From: an uncultured Chitinophagaceae bacterium
GTDB taxonomy: Bacteria; Bacteroidota; Bacteroidia; Chitinophagales; Chitinophagaceae
Reading direction: 5' to 3'
NCBI GenBank assembly: GCA_937996595.1
Contig: CALKVC010000024.1
Location: 1 to 19,538 of the forward strand
DNA: 19,538 nucleotides
The notes under the pieces were generated by a model. It did not search any database and was not told the DNA's origin. It worked only from the letters and a program-made list of their open reading frames with translations. The translations under genes and the position numbers were made by a program. Positions 1-7,821 of this stretch are shown here, in pieces; the stretch's first letter is position 1, and each line of letters opens with the position of its first letter.

Positions 1-730
1 CTACTTTTTCAATACCCGATCCGTTATTTGCGGTTACCCACCCGTTCAATTCATTTTCATACCGGGTTAGTACATAAAAATAAGCCCTGGCCACATCACC
101 TTTCACTGCGTCTGCAGGTTCCCAGGCAATTGGTATGCTAACACCGGATGCGGATGAAGGGCCCAATTTATCTAAAACGGGGTTTGGCGGCATCGGGTAA
201 CCCGGATAGGTACCCGCAACCGGAAACTGGTATGTAGGTGCAGATACGGTTGCATACGGATAACTTGCCCTCCTGGCGTTTATCCGGTAATCTGTGGGCC
301 TAACAATAAACAGGTCGGCAAACGCCGGGTATGCAGATGCAAACCATGCCCTGGGAAAAGTATGTTCCTTGTTCCAGCAGGTACCATCAACGGTTGGAGT
401 AGTGGCGCCGCAAAACCCACCGGGTGTGGTTTGCGAACTGTTGAAAAAATACGGTTCCGGGCCACTGTTATTATTGGTATAGATATCCCAGATCATGGAA
501 CTGCTGCCATCATCCGTTCTGATGGTATCTACAACAGGCATTTGTATATTATCCAACTGGCCGTATGCCAGGGTAACCTGCCCGGAAGTAATGATATTCC
601 TTAATTCCGTTTTAAGCGCCTGGCAATTTAACCCGCTGGCAGTGTTATAGTATCCGGGTGGGATATTCTGTGCAGTAACGAAAAATGCCGATGAAATGAA
701 GAAAAAGAAGAGAAGTATTATCCTGGTCAC
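1..730 (-). CDS. Secreted endonuclease I-family nuclease (partial, 3' end outside window)
   Basis: I read 243 codons from a GTG at 730; an in-frame TAA lies 9-11 nt upstream, so GTG (or the ATT just before it) must be the start. Residues 1-20 form a signal peptide ending V-T-A before Gln21. The body matches the endonuclease I family (EndA/Vvn-like, Pfam Endonuclease_1): N-K-E-H-T-F-P at 120-126 carries the Glu-His pair (E122 metal ligand, H123 general base by analogy), and D-L-F-I-V-R-P-T-D at 139-147 leads to the second metal ligand, Asn151. A later W-E-P-A-D-A-V-K-G-D-V-A-R-A stretch is also typical. These are exported, metal-dependent, non-specific DNA/RNA nucleases used for nutrient scavenging. 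Bacteroidota members often end in a type IX secretion sorting domain, but that end is outside the window. The call is firm; substrate and final location are inferred. Confidence 0.88.
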   Translation of the reverse strand, partial: MTRIILLFFFFISSAFFVTAQNIPPGYYNTASGLNCQALKTELRNIITSGQVTLAYGQLDNIQMPVVDTIRTDDGSSSMIWDIYTNNNSGPEPYFFNSSQTTPGGFCGATTPTVDGTCWNKEHTFPRAWFASAYPAFADLFIVRPTDYRINARRASYPYATVSAPTYQFPVAGTYPGYPMPPNPVLDKLGPSSASGVSIPIAWEPADAVKGDVARAYFYVLTRYENELNGWVTANNGSGIEKV

Positions 731-809
731 AATCTTTTATAATTTATCTGAATTCTGTTAGTTATAACACAAAACTGTTGTGCACAATACATTTGCTTTC
801 TACAACAAC

Positions 810-839
810 AAAGCCCATCAATAAATATGACGGGCCTTT
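810..839 (-). terminator. Probable imperfect terminator downstream of rpsT
   Basis: The arms AAAG-CCCATCA and TGACGGGCCTTT form an imperfect hairpin with one bulge and one mismatch. It lies about 33 nt beyond the rpsT stop and, on the minus strand, is followed by a T/G-rich tract rather than a clean T run. It would separate rpsT from the downstream endonuclease gene. Confidence 0.4.
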
Positions 840-871
840 GGAGTATTATTCACCAGTTTAGGTTTATGGCA

Positions 872-1129
872 TTACTTAGCCAAAGCATTCACCTTCCTGG
901 CTAATTTGCTCTTTAAGTTTGCTGCTTTGTTTTTGTGAATGGTACCGCGTTTTGCCAGTTTATCAATCATTGATGCTACCTGTGGCAGTTTTGTAGCTGC
1001 ATCTTTGTTATTTTCTAAAGCCCTGATATCGCGAATGGCGTTACGGGTTGTTTTTCCGTAATACCTGTTACGCTCATTGCGCTTTGCACTCTGACGCACA
1101 TCTTTTTTCGTAGCTGAATGGTTTGCCAT
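872..1129 (-). CDS. rpsT: 30S ribosomal protein S20
   Basis: This 85-residue, very basic protein begins M-A-N-H-S-A-T-K-K-D and matches S20 over its whole length, including R-N-R-Y-Y-G-K-T-T-R-N-A-I-R and the C-terminal I-H-K-N-K-A-A-N-L-K-S-K-L block. S20 binds 16S rRNA as a primary binder near the bottom of the 30S body and helps early assembly. Length is normal for the family (about 84-90). It appears monocistronic: a -7 element TATCTTTG lies 20 nt upstream of the ATG and an imperfect hairpin lies downstream. There is no clear Shine-Dalgarno; the region before the ATG is A-rich, as usual in Bacteroidota. Confidence 0.97.
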   Translation of the reverse strand: MANHSATKKDVRQSAKRNERNRYYGKTTRNAIRDIRALENNKDAATKLPQVASMIDKLAKRGTIHKNKAANLKSKLARKVNALAK

Positions 1130-1149
1130 GTATTCCTTTTTTTGGGCTG

Positions 1150-1157
1150 CAAAGATA
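1150..1157 (-). promoter_or_regulatory. -7 promoter element of rpsT (TATCTTTG)
   Basis: TATCTTTG on the minus strand is an exact match to the Bacteroidota -7 consensus TAnnTTTG and lies 20 nt upstream of the rpsT start codon. No clear TTG -33 element is present about 20 nt further up, so this is a half-match. Confidence 0.5.
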
Positions 1158-1326
1158 AGGGAATCCTGTTAACCGAATGTAATTTTCCGGATTTTTTTTA
1201 AAACCGGCCCGTAAATCATTTTCAGGCCTTTTCTGCCTTTTTTGAGTAAACTGAATCTGTTTGTAAATGATATGAACGATATTTGCTGCCTGTTTCAACT
1301 TATTTGCAGCTAAACCCAGGTAACAC

Positions 1327-4086
1327 ATGAAGGATTTTCAGTATATAACTAATGCTCATCCGGCTTATATAGAAAGTCTATACAACGATTTCTTACGGGA
1401 GCCGGCATCTGTAGATTCTGATATGCGGAAATTTTTTGAGGGATTCGACTTTGCCATTTCCAGCGGTTCTGTGGCTACGGCAAACAGCACCGGAAACCAG
1501 GTTGCGCAACCGGGACTATCTGCCGCAGTTGCAAACCTGGAAAAAGAGTTTGGCGTGTATCAACTGATCCAGGCTTACCGTAAAAAAGGGCACCTGGTTG
1601 CCAAAACAAATCCCATCCGGGAAAGAAAAGACCGGCATGCCCGGCTGGAACTAAGCCATTTCGGATTATCCGATGCCGACCTTGATACTGAATTTGAAGC
1701 AGGAAAATTCATCCTTTCCGGGAAAAAACCACTCAAAGAAATTTTATCCCATTTACAGCAGTGTTACACGCATCATGTGGGCGTTGAGTATGGTACCATG
1801 CGGGAAGGTAAAAGGCTGGATTGGCTGCAACATGCCATGGAATCTGATTTTCTTAAACCGGTTCCGCTCCAGCAAAAACGCCGCATCCTGCAAAAGCTGA
1901 ATGACGGGGTTATGTTTGAAAAATTCCTGCATACTAAGTATGTAGGACAGAAACGCTTCAGCCTTGAAGGGGGGGAAACCACCATAGCTGCCCTGGATGC
2001 CATCATCAACACGTCGGCTGCCAATGAGGTGGAAGAAGTGGCCATCGGGATGGCCCACCGGGGAAGGTTAAACGTATTGGCCAATATACTGGGTAAAACC
2101 TATGAACAGATATTCACAGAGTTTGAAGGCACCGCTACACCTGATACAACCATGGGCAGCGGTGATGTGAAATACCACCAGGGATACAGCAGTGAAGTGG
2201 AAACAACTTCAGGGAAAAAACTGCACCTGAAGCTTTGTCCAAACCCGTCTCACCTGGAGGCGGTAGACCCTCTGGTAATCGGTTTTGCCCGCAGTAAAGC
2301 CGATGTGCTCTATAACAGCAACTTCGATAAGATATTGCCTATACTCATACATGGCGATGCATCTGTGGCTGGGCAGGGAGTAGCATACGAAGTATTGCAG
2401 ATGAGCAAACTCAAAGGCTATTATACCGGCGGCACCATTCATTTTGTCATCAATAACCAGATCGGTTTTACAACAGATTTTGATGATGCCCGCAGTTCCG
2501 ATTATGCAACTTCCATAGCTGCCCTGGTAAAAGCACCGGTTTTACACGTAAATGGCGATGATGCAGAAGCTGTTGTAAAAGTGGCAGAAATTGCAACGTT
2601 ATACAGGCAGGAATTCAACAGCGATATCTTTATAGATATGGTTTGCTACCGCCGTCATGGACATAATGAAGGCGACGAACCCAAATTTACACAGCCACAA
2701 TTGTATGCGCTTATAGATAAGCACTTAAACCCCAGGGAAGTGTATACGCAGTTCCTCATAGAAAATGGTGAACCCGATGCCCGGGCGCTTGCCAGGGAGA
2801 TGGAGCAGAAATTCCTGTCAGACTTACAAGAACGGTTAGACGAAGTAAAACAGAACCCGCTCCCTTACACATACCAGAAACCCGAATTATGGTGGCAAAG
2901 CCTCCGCAGGGCCAAGCCGGAAGATTTTGAAGCTTCCCCGGTAACGGCAATAAAAGAATCTGAATTAAGGAACTTATTTGATGGCCTGATGAAATGGCCG
3001 GCAGATTTCAAACCGCTGCGCAAGGTGGAAAAACTGATCACCGACAAAGTGAAACTTTTCCAGGATGATCAGAAAATAGACTGGGCAACGGCAGAACTGC
3101 TGGCTTATTCCAGTTTGCTTACCGAAGGGAAAGATGTTCGCATGAGCGGACAGGATGTTAAACGCGGAACATTCAGCCACAGGCATGCCGTTATTTACGA
3201 TGAAACCAGCAGCAGGGAATATAACAGGCTTGATCATTTTACAGATAACCAGGCCAAATTCAGGATCTATAATTCATTGCTCAGCGAATATGCCGTTTTG
3301 GGATTTGAATACGGGTACGCACTGGCAAACCCGCATGCACTCGTGCTATGGGAAGCGCAGTTCGGCGATTTCTGCAACGGGGCACAGATCATCATCGACC
3401 AGTTTATAGCCGGCGCTGAAACCAAATGGCAACGTATGAACGGGGTAGTGTTGCTTTTACCGCACGGATATGAAGGGCAGGGGCCGGAACACAGCAGCGC
3501 CAGGATGGAGCGATTCCTGCAGCAGTGCGCTGAACTGAATATGGTAATTACCAATGTTACCACTGCTTCCAATTTCTTTCACCTGCTGCGCCGTCAACTC
3601 GCCTGGCCTTTCAGGAAACCGCTGGTGAATTTTACTCCAAAGGCAAACCTCCGCCATCCGGGTTCCTATAGCCACCTGAAAGAATTCTGTAACGGAGGAT
3701 TCATGGAAGTGATAGATGATACTGCGGTTACAGACGCAGGTTTGGTCACTAAAGTAATCATGTGCAGTGGTAAGATCTATTTCGACCTGCTAGAAAAAAA
3801 GCAAAAGGGAGGCCATAGTGAAGTGGCCATCATCAGGCTGGAGCAGATTTATCCTTTGCCGCAAACCCAGTTAGATGCCCTGTATAAGAAATATGGAAAA
3901 GCCATCTGGTATTGGGTACAGGAAGAACCTCAAAACATGGGAGCAGCCACTTTTCTTCGTATGAACCTGAAAAATATTAATTTTTTCATCATCAGCAGGC
4001 AGGCCAGCGCAGCTACCGCTACCGGCTATGCGAAAATTCATGCAAAAGAACAGTCAGAAATTGTAAATACCGCATTTAGTATCTGA
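1327..4086 (+). CDS. sucA: 2-oxoglutarate dehydrogenase E1 component (thiamine diphosphate dependent)
   Basis: The 919-residue protein is close to the length of E. coli SucA. E1 decarboxylates 2-oxoglutarate on thiamine diphosphate and passes the succinyl group to the lipoyl arm of E2 in the TCA cycle. Seen: an N-terminal segment for E2 docking (Y-I-E-S-L-Y-N-D-F at 14-22), G-M-A-H-R-G-R-L-N at 241-249, the ThDP/Mg motif H-G-D-A-S at 342-346 ending in N-N-Q-I-G at 376-380, and a C-terminal half with Q-F-G-D-F and Q-E-E-P-Q-N-M-G-A. All family landmarks are in place with no frameshift. The next gene on the strand is ffh, not sucB (E2), so E2 must be encoded elsewhere. The start is the first ATG, followed directly by the conserved N-terminus. 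Confidence 0.97.
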   Translation: MKDFQYITNAHPAYIESLYNDFLREPASVDSDMRKFFEGFDFAISSGSVATANSTGNQVAQPGLSAAVANLEKEFGVYQLIQAYRKKGHLVAKTNPIRERKDRHARLELSHFGLSDADLDTEFEAGKFILSGKKPLKEILSHLQQCYTHHVGVEYGTMREGKRLDWLQHAMESDFLKPVPLQQKRRILQKLNDGVMFEKFLHTKYVGQKRFSLEGGETTIAALDAIINTSAANEVEEVAIGMAHRGRLNVLANILGKTYEQIFTEFEGTATPDTTMGSGDVKYHQGYSSEVETTSGKKLHLKLCPNPSHLEAVDPLVIGFARSKADVLYNSNFDKILPILIHGDASVAGQGVAYEVLQMSKLKGYYTGGTIHFVINNQIGFTTDFDDARSSDYATSIAALVKAPVLHVNGDDAEAVVKVAEIATLYRQEFNSDIFIDMVCYRRHGHNEGDEPKFTQPQLYALIDKHLNPREVYTQFLIENGEPDARALAREMEQKFLSDLQERLDEVKQNPLPYTYQKPELWWQSLRRAKPEDFEASPVTAIKESELRNLFDGLMKWPADFKPLRKVEKLITDKVKLFQDDQKIDWATAELLAYSSLLTEGKDVRMSGQDVKRGTFSHRHAVIYDETSSREYNRLDHFTDNQAKFRIYNSLLSEYAVLGFEYGYALANPHALVLWEAQFGDFCNGAQIIIDQFIAGAETKWQRMNGVVLLLPHGYEGQGPEHSSARMERFLQQCAELNMVITNVTTASNFFHLLRRQLAWPFRKPLVNFTPKANLRHPGSYSHLKEFCNGGFMEVIDDTAVTDAGLVTKVIMCSGKIYFDLLEKKQKGGHSEVAIIRLEQIYPLPQTQLDALYKKYGKAIWYWVQEEPQNMGAATFLRMNLKNINFFIISRQASAATATGYAKIHAKEQSEIVNTAFSI

Positions 4087-4099
4087 TAATATTTTCTAG

Positions 4100-4127
4100 T
4101 TGCAGTATACTCTTAAAAATGTTTTTG
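4100..4127 (+). promoter_or_regulatory. Possible promoter for ffh
   Basis: TTG at 4100-4102 is followed after 17 nt by TGTTTTTG at 4120-4127, one base off TAnnTTTG. It lies just after the sucA stop and upstream of the tandem repeats, so the repeats would all be in the transcribed leader. This is pattern matching only. Confidence 0.3.
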
Positions 4128-4165
4128 AATAAATAAACAAACTTTAAAAATCACAATTATATAAA

Positions 4166-4384
4166 ACAGATAAACAGGAAAGCGAAAGACAAACAACCTT
4201 CCCGCCTTCCCGGCAAAAAAAAATAAATACGGCAAGGCAAAGAAAAAAAATCTCCCCGCCTTCCCGGCAAAAAAATAAAAAGGAAAGGCAGAGAAAGAAA
4301 ATCTCCCCGCCTTCCCGGCAAAAAAATAAAAAGGAAAGGCAGAGAAAAAAAATCTCCCCGCCTTCCCGGCAAAAAAAAATAAAC
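4166..4384 (+). repeat. 51/54-bp tandem repeat (minisatellite) in the ffh leader
   Basis: The core CCGCCTTCCCGGC recurs at 4202, 4256, 4307 and 4358, giving periods of 54, 51 and 51 bp. Units 4256-4306 and 4307-4357 differ at one base. The last unit is partial and runs straight into the ffh start codon through an A-rich tract, and a decayed copy of the distal half of the unit is visible at 4166-4201. Each junction can fold on the plus strand as AAGGC/GCCTT plus GAGA/TCTC around an A-rich loop (for example 4285-4313 and 4336-4364; a weaker version at 4234-4260s). The A-rich tail of the unit resembles a Bacteroidota translation-initiation leader. Because the period is divisible by three, spurious open frames cross the array on the minus strand. 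Confidence 0.9.
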
Positions 4385-5707
4385 ATGTTTCAAAGCTTAA
4401 GCGAACGCCTCGAAGGCGCATTTAAAAACATCAAAGGACAGGCAAGAATTTCAGACCTGAATATCGCCAATACCGTTAAAGACATCCGTCGTGCCCTCGT
4501 AGACGCTGATGTGAATTATAAGATTGCAAAAGAGTTTACCGACAAGATCAAAGAAAAAGCCCTGGGAGAAAAAGTGCTAACAGCCATCAGCCCGGGCCAG
4601 TTGATGGTAAAGATCGTTCAGGATGAGCTGACTGAACTGATGGGTGGAAAGGAAAGTGAGTTCAACATCAGCGGAAACCCGGCCATCATCCTCATTGCAG
4701 GGTTACAGGGTAGCGGTAAAACCACATTCAGCGGAAAGCTTGCCAATTATCTCAAGACAAAGAAAGGGAAATCTCCGTTACTGGTTGCCGGAGATATTTA
4801 CCGCCCGGCAGCTATAGACCAGTTGGAGGTACTTGGTGCGCAGATTGGTGTGGAAGTGTACAGTGAAAGAGAAAATAAAGATGCCGTTTCCATTGCCCAA
4901 AATGCGATAAAAGAAGCGAAGACAAAAAACAAAAACGTAATTATCATAGATACGGCAGGGCGCCTGGCTGTAGACGAAGTGATGATGACCGAAGTGGCCA
5001 ATATTAAATCAGCGGTAAACCCGCAGGAAATACTGTTTGTAGTAGATAGTATGACGGGCCAGGATGCCGTAAATACGGCGGCAGCTTTCAATGAAAGGCT
5101 CGATTTCAGCGGGGTGGTGCTAACGAAGCTGGACGGCGACACAAGGGGTGGTGCTGCGCTTTCAATTAAGTACACAGTCAACAAGCCCATCAAATTCAGC
5201 AGCAGCGGCGAAAAGATGGAAACACTGGATGTGTTTTATCCGGAAAGGATGGCCCAGCGGATACTCGGAATGGGCGATATTGTAAGCCTGGTGGAAAAAG
5301 CGCAGGAGCAGTTTGATGAAGCAGCAGCCGCCAAACTGGAAAAGAAAATCCGCAAAAACCAGTTTGATTTTGAAGATTTCAAAACACAGTTACAGCAGAT
5401 CAAGAAAATGGGTAATCTGAAAGACCTGATGGGTATGATTCCCGGAATTGGGAAGCAGATAAAGGATATTGATATCAATGATGATGCTTTCAAAGGCATT
5501 GAGGCCATGATCAATTCCATGACCATGCAGGAAAGAAGGAACCCCGATATCATGAACCCGGGAAGAAAAAACCGTATTGCCAAAGGGAGTGGCAAGGATA
5601 TCAGCGAAGTGAACCAGTTTCTAAAGCAATTTGACCAGATGAAAGACATGATGAAGATGATGAACAAGATGCCAATGGGGAGAATGCCGGGTTTGGGACG
5701 ACGTTAA
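4385..5707 (+). CDS. ffh: Signal recognition particle GTPase (SRP54)
   Basis: This 440-residue protein is the SRP subunit that binds 4.5S RNA and nascent signal sequences and docks with FtsY at the membrane. The N-terminal four-helix region (1-90) begins M-F-Q-S-L-S-E-R-L. The GTPase domain has G-L-Q-G-S-G-K-T-T at 106-114, D-T-A-G-R at 189-193 and T-K-L-D-G-D at 247-252. The methionine-rich M domain (about 295-440) has M-I-P-G-I-G-K-Q-I, the RNA-binding segment S-M-T-M-Q-E-R with R-I-A-K-G-S-G, and ends in K-M-P-M-G-R-M-P-G-L. Length and order are normal. Its leader is unusual: tandem hairpin repeats end only a few bases before the ATG. The start is certain because the conserved N-terminus begins there. 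Confidence 0.97.
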   Translation: MFQSLSERLEGAFKNIKGQARISDLNIANTVKDIRRALVDADVNYKIAKEFTDKIKEKALGEKVLTAISPGQLMVKIVQDELTELMGGKESEFNISGNPAIILIAGLQGSGKTTFSGKLANYLKTKKGKSPLLVAGDIYRPAAIDQLEVLGAQIGVEVYSERENKDAVSIAQNAIKEAKTKNKNVIIIDTAGRLAVDEVMMTEVANIKSAVNPQEILFVVDSMTGQDAVNTAAAFNERLDFSGVVLTKLDGDTRGGAALSIKYTVNKPIKFSSSGEKMETLDVFYPERMAQRILGMGDIVSLVEKAQEQFDEAAAAKLEKKIRKNQFDFEDFKTQLQQIKKMGNLKDLMGMIPGIGKQIKDIDINDDAFKGIEAMINSMTMQERRNPDIMNPGRKNRIAKGSGKDISEVNQFLKQFDQMKDMMKMMNKMPMGRMPGLGRR

Positions 5708-5851
5708 TTTCCGGTAATCCATAATCAAGTGTTTACGGTAACTTATCCCAACGTGTATCCTTACTGGATTACGGGCAGGCAACCATCCTTTGACGGCATA
5801 CGTATTTATGCCAAATTCCCTATTTGACCGTAAAGAAATAAACATACTATT

Positions 5852-6436
5852 TTGCCAGAACGGCACGATTTGTTACATATTATCCAGGGTTGCATCCAGG
5901 CAAACAGGGATAGTCAGAAAACATTCTATGAAATGTTTTATGGTTATGCTTTGGGCATCTGTATGCGGTATTGTAAGAACCAGGATGACCAGGTGGAAAT
6001 AGTGAACGACGGATTTCTGAAAGTATTCAGGGCTTTACAAAGTTTTAACCCGCAACACCACAACGTGGAATCTTCACTGAAGGGTTGGATGAAACGCATA
6101 TTGATCAATACGGCAATTGACCATTTAAGGAAAAATAAGCACGAATTTATTATTGATGACATTGCAGACAGTCATTATAATATTCCATCCGAAAATGAAA
6201 CATCCATCGGGCACATTACTTACAAAGAGATCATTGCCGTTATACAACGCTTATCACCGGTTTACCGGATTGTATTTAACCTCTATGTAATTGACGGGTT
6301 CAAACATGAAGAGATAGCAAAGCAACTGGGGATATCGATAGGGGCGTCAAAATCAAATCTTGCAAAAGCAAGGATGAATATTCAAAAAATGCTTAAAGAA
6401 ATTGATTATAATTATTATGAGCAAAAAGTCATATAG
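5852..6436 (+). CDS. ECF-type RNA polymerase sigma-70 factor
   Basis: The 194-residue protein starts at TTG 5852; an in-frame TAA lies at 5831-5833 and no ATG lies between, so TTG (or the adjacent ATT) is the start. Sigma region 2 spans roughly residues 20-92, with R-Y-C-K-N-Q-D-D-Q-V-E-I-V-N-D-G-F-L-K-V-F and G-W-M-K-R-I-L-I-N-T-A-I-D. Region 4 spans about 122-182, with L-S-P-V-Y-R-I-V-F-N-L-Y and a helix-turn-helix H-E-E-I-A-K-Q-L-G-I-S. There is no region 3, so it is an extracytoplasmic-function factor. Its last 20 nt overlap the next gene, whose product has the features of a membrane anti-sigma factor, so the two are very probably translationally coupled and act as a pair. Which genes it controls cannot be seen; autoregulation is likely. 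Confidence 0.93.
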   Translation: MPERHDLLHIIQGCIQANRDSQKTFYEMFYGYALGICMRYCKNQDDQVEIVNDGFLKVFRALQSFNPQHHNVESSLKGWMKRILINTAIDHLRKNKHEFIIDDIADSHYNIPSENETSIGHITYKEIIAVIQRLSPVYRIVFNLYVIDGFKHEEIAKQLGISIGASKSNLAKARMNIQKMLKEIDYNYYEQKVI

Positions 6437-7805
6437 CGACATAGAAGCGGAGATCAGGCAGGCAGCTGATGCTTACGAAGCGCCCTTTGATGAACAGGCG
6501 TGGGTAAGGATGGAAGCGCTGCTTGACCGGGAAAAGGACAAAAAGCGAAGGCCGTTTTTCTGGCTTTGGTGGATGCTTCCGTTACTGGTTGCAGTTATTG
6601 TAGCCGGTTCATTTATTTTCAAGCAGCCTTCAACAGAAAATAAGCATTTAGCATCCGCAAAGAAAATGGCAGGCAATAAGAACGGGAATACTGAAGCGGC
6701 AGATATTCCTGTATTGAACAGTGAAGTTCCCGTTTCGGGAACAAGGTTACCGGATAAAAGTGATATTCCGGGCTATGATAAGGAAAGCAAGGTGCCTGTT
6801 ACAGCATATCAGCCAGGGATAACAGAAAAAAATCAACCTGAAGTAAATAATATTGGCCGCCAGTATGCGGGAGGCAAAAATATACCGGTAAAGCGGAAAC
6901 GAAAATCCGCAACCGGTTCAAAGATGGCAATGACAGTGGAACAGCCTGAAGCTGATGATGCACCGTTCAAGGCAGATGCCGGAAAACAAAAAATTGGCGC
7001 AGGTATTGCAGAAATGGGTGTTGAAAAGGAAAATAATGTTTCGGCATCTGAATCTGTTGTTGCTAAGAATACCAATTCAGATCCGGAGAATATAAAATCT
7101 GAAACCGACAGTATTATAAAAGAAACGGCCATAAAACCAGTTTCCGAAAATGAAAAACCATTATCAGATACTGTTAAGCAGGAAACAGAGAAAATGAAAA
7201 AGAAGAATGTTCGTGGGTTTTATTTTATTGCCGCAGCAGGCGCAGAAGCCAGCGGGGTGAAATTGTTCTCTTTTGATAAATTTACCGCCAGGTACGGCGT
7301 TGGCCTCGGTTACCAGATTACCTCGAACCTGAGTGTGCAAACAGGGTTTTACGCAAGCAATAAAAAATATGTGGCCGGCCCCGGTGATTATAAGGCCAAG
7401 GAAGGCTCTTACTGGAGCAGGGTAGATATTACCAAAGTGGATGCAGCGTGCAGGGTGTATGAAATTCCATTGTTGCTCAGGTATGATTTTTCTCCGGGTA
7501 AAAACACAAACCTGTTTTTATCCGCAGGTATCTCATCTTTCATCATGAAAAAGGAAGATTACCATTATTATTATTACAGGTATGGGATGCCTCATGATGC
7601 AGAAGTTTATTATTCCGGTAACAAGCACCTGTTCTCCGTGTTACGCATTGCACCGGGGCTGCAAACGAAATTGAAAGGTTCTTTCTCATTGAATGTATCA
7701 CCGGGCATAGCCATTCCGCTGGCAGGTGTTGGTGAAGGAACGGTGAAGTTATACAGCACCGACCTTACCATCGGACTAAAGTTTACGCCTAAACGAAAAA
7801 AGTGA
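6417..7805 (+). CDS. Putative dual membrane-spanning anti-sigma factor with C-terminal outer-membrane beta-barrel
   Basis: From ATG 6417 the protein has 462 residues (a TTG at 6402 would add five). Residues 1-45 are charged and cytoplasmic, with A-Y-E-A-P-F-D-E-Q-A-W at 19-29 and M-E-A-L-L-D at 32-37, a pattern common in partners of Bacteroidota ECF factors. Residues about 47-68 are one transmembrane helix (F-F-W-L-W-W-M-L-P-L-L-V). Residues about 69-262 are a low-complexity Lys/Glu/Ser/Asn-rich linker. Residues 266-462 show alternating amphipathic strands typical of an outer-membrane beta-barrel (F-Y-F-I-A-A-A-G-A-E; Y-G-V-G-L-G-Y-Q-I; L-L-L-R-Y-D-F). One chain would thus bridge cytoplasm, inner membrane, periplasm and outer membrane. 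It overlaps the sigma gene by 20 nt. From memory, this architecture was described as Dma proteins paired with Das ECF factors in Bacteroides thetaiotaomicron. The anti-sigma function is inferred. Confidence 0.8.
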   Translation: MSKKSYSDIEAEIRQAADAYEAPFDEQAWVRMEALLDREKDKKRRPFFWLWWMLPLLVAVIVAGSFIFKQPSTENKHLASAKKMAGNKNGNTEAADIPVLNSEVPVSGTRLPDKSDIPGYDKESKVPVTAYQPGITEKNQPEVNNIGRQYAGGKNIPVKRKRKSATGSKMAMTVEQPEADDAPFKADAGKQKIGAGIAEMGVEKENNVSASESVVAKNTNSDPENIKSETDSIIKETAIKPVSENEKPLSDTVKQETEKMKKKNVRGFYFIAAAGAEASGVKLFSFDKFTARYGVGLGYQITSNLSVQTGFYASNKKYVAGPGDYKAKEGSYWSRVDITKVDAACRVYEIPLLLRYDFSPGKNTNLFLSAGISSFIMKKEDYHYYYYRYGMPHDAEVYYSGNKHLFSVLRIAPGLQTKLKGSFSLNVSPGIAIPLAGVGEGTVKLYSTDLTIGLKFTPKRKK

Positions 7806-7821
7806 TCGTCTAAAGCAACTA

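Noticed and set aside
778..787. Perfect palindrome TTGTGCACAA upstream of the endonuclease gene
   Set aside because: A ten-base palindrome occurs by chance often enough; there is no second copy in the window and no recognised regulator site.
4113..4421. Minus-strand frames of 78-102 codons with repeated F-F-A-G-K-A-G-R motifs
   Set aside because: They lie on a tandem repeat whose period is a multiple of three and which lacks stops on that strand; three frames are open at once, composition is Phe/Gly/Lys low complexity, and one runs into ffh.
5711..5775. Inverted repeat CCGGTAATCC ... GGATTACGGG downstream of ffh, and GGCATA/TATGCC at 5795-5812
   Set aside because: Neither is followed by a T tract; the first has a 45-nt loop. 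They may be chance or weak structure before the sigma gene, and I could not assign a role.
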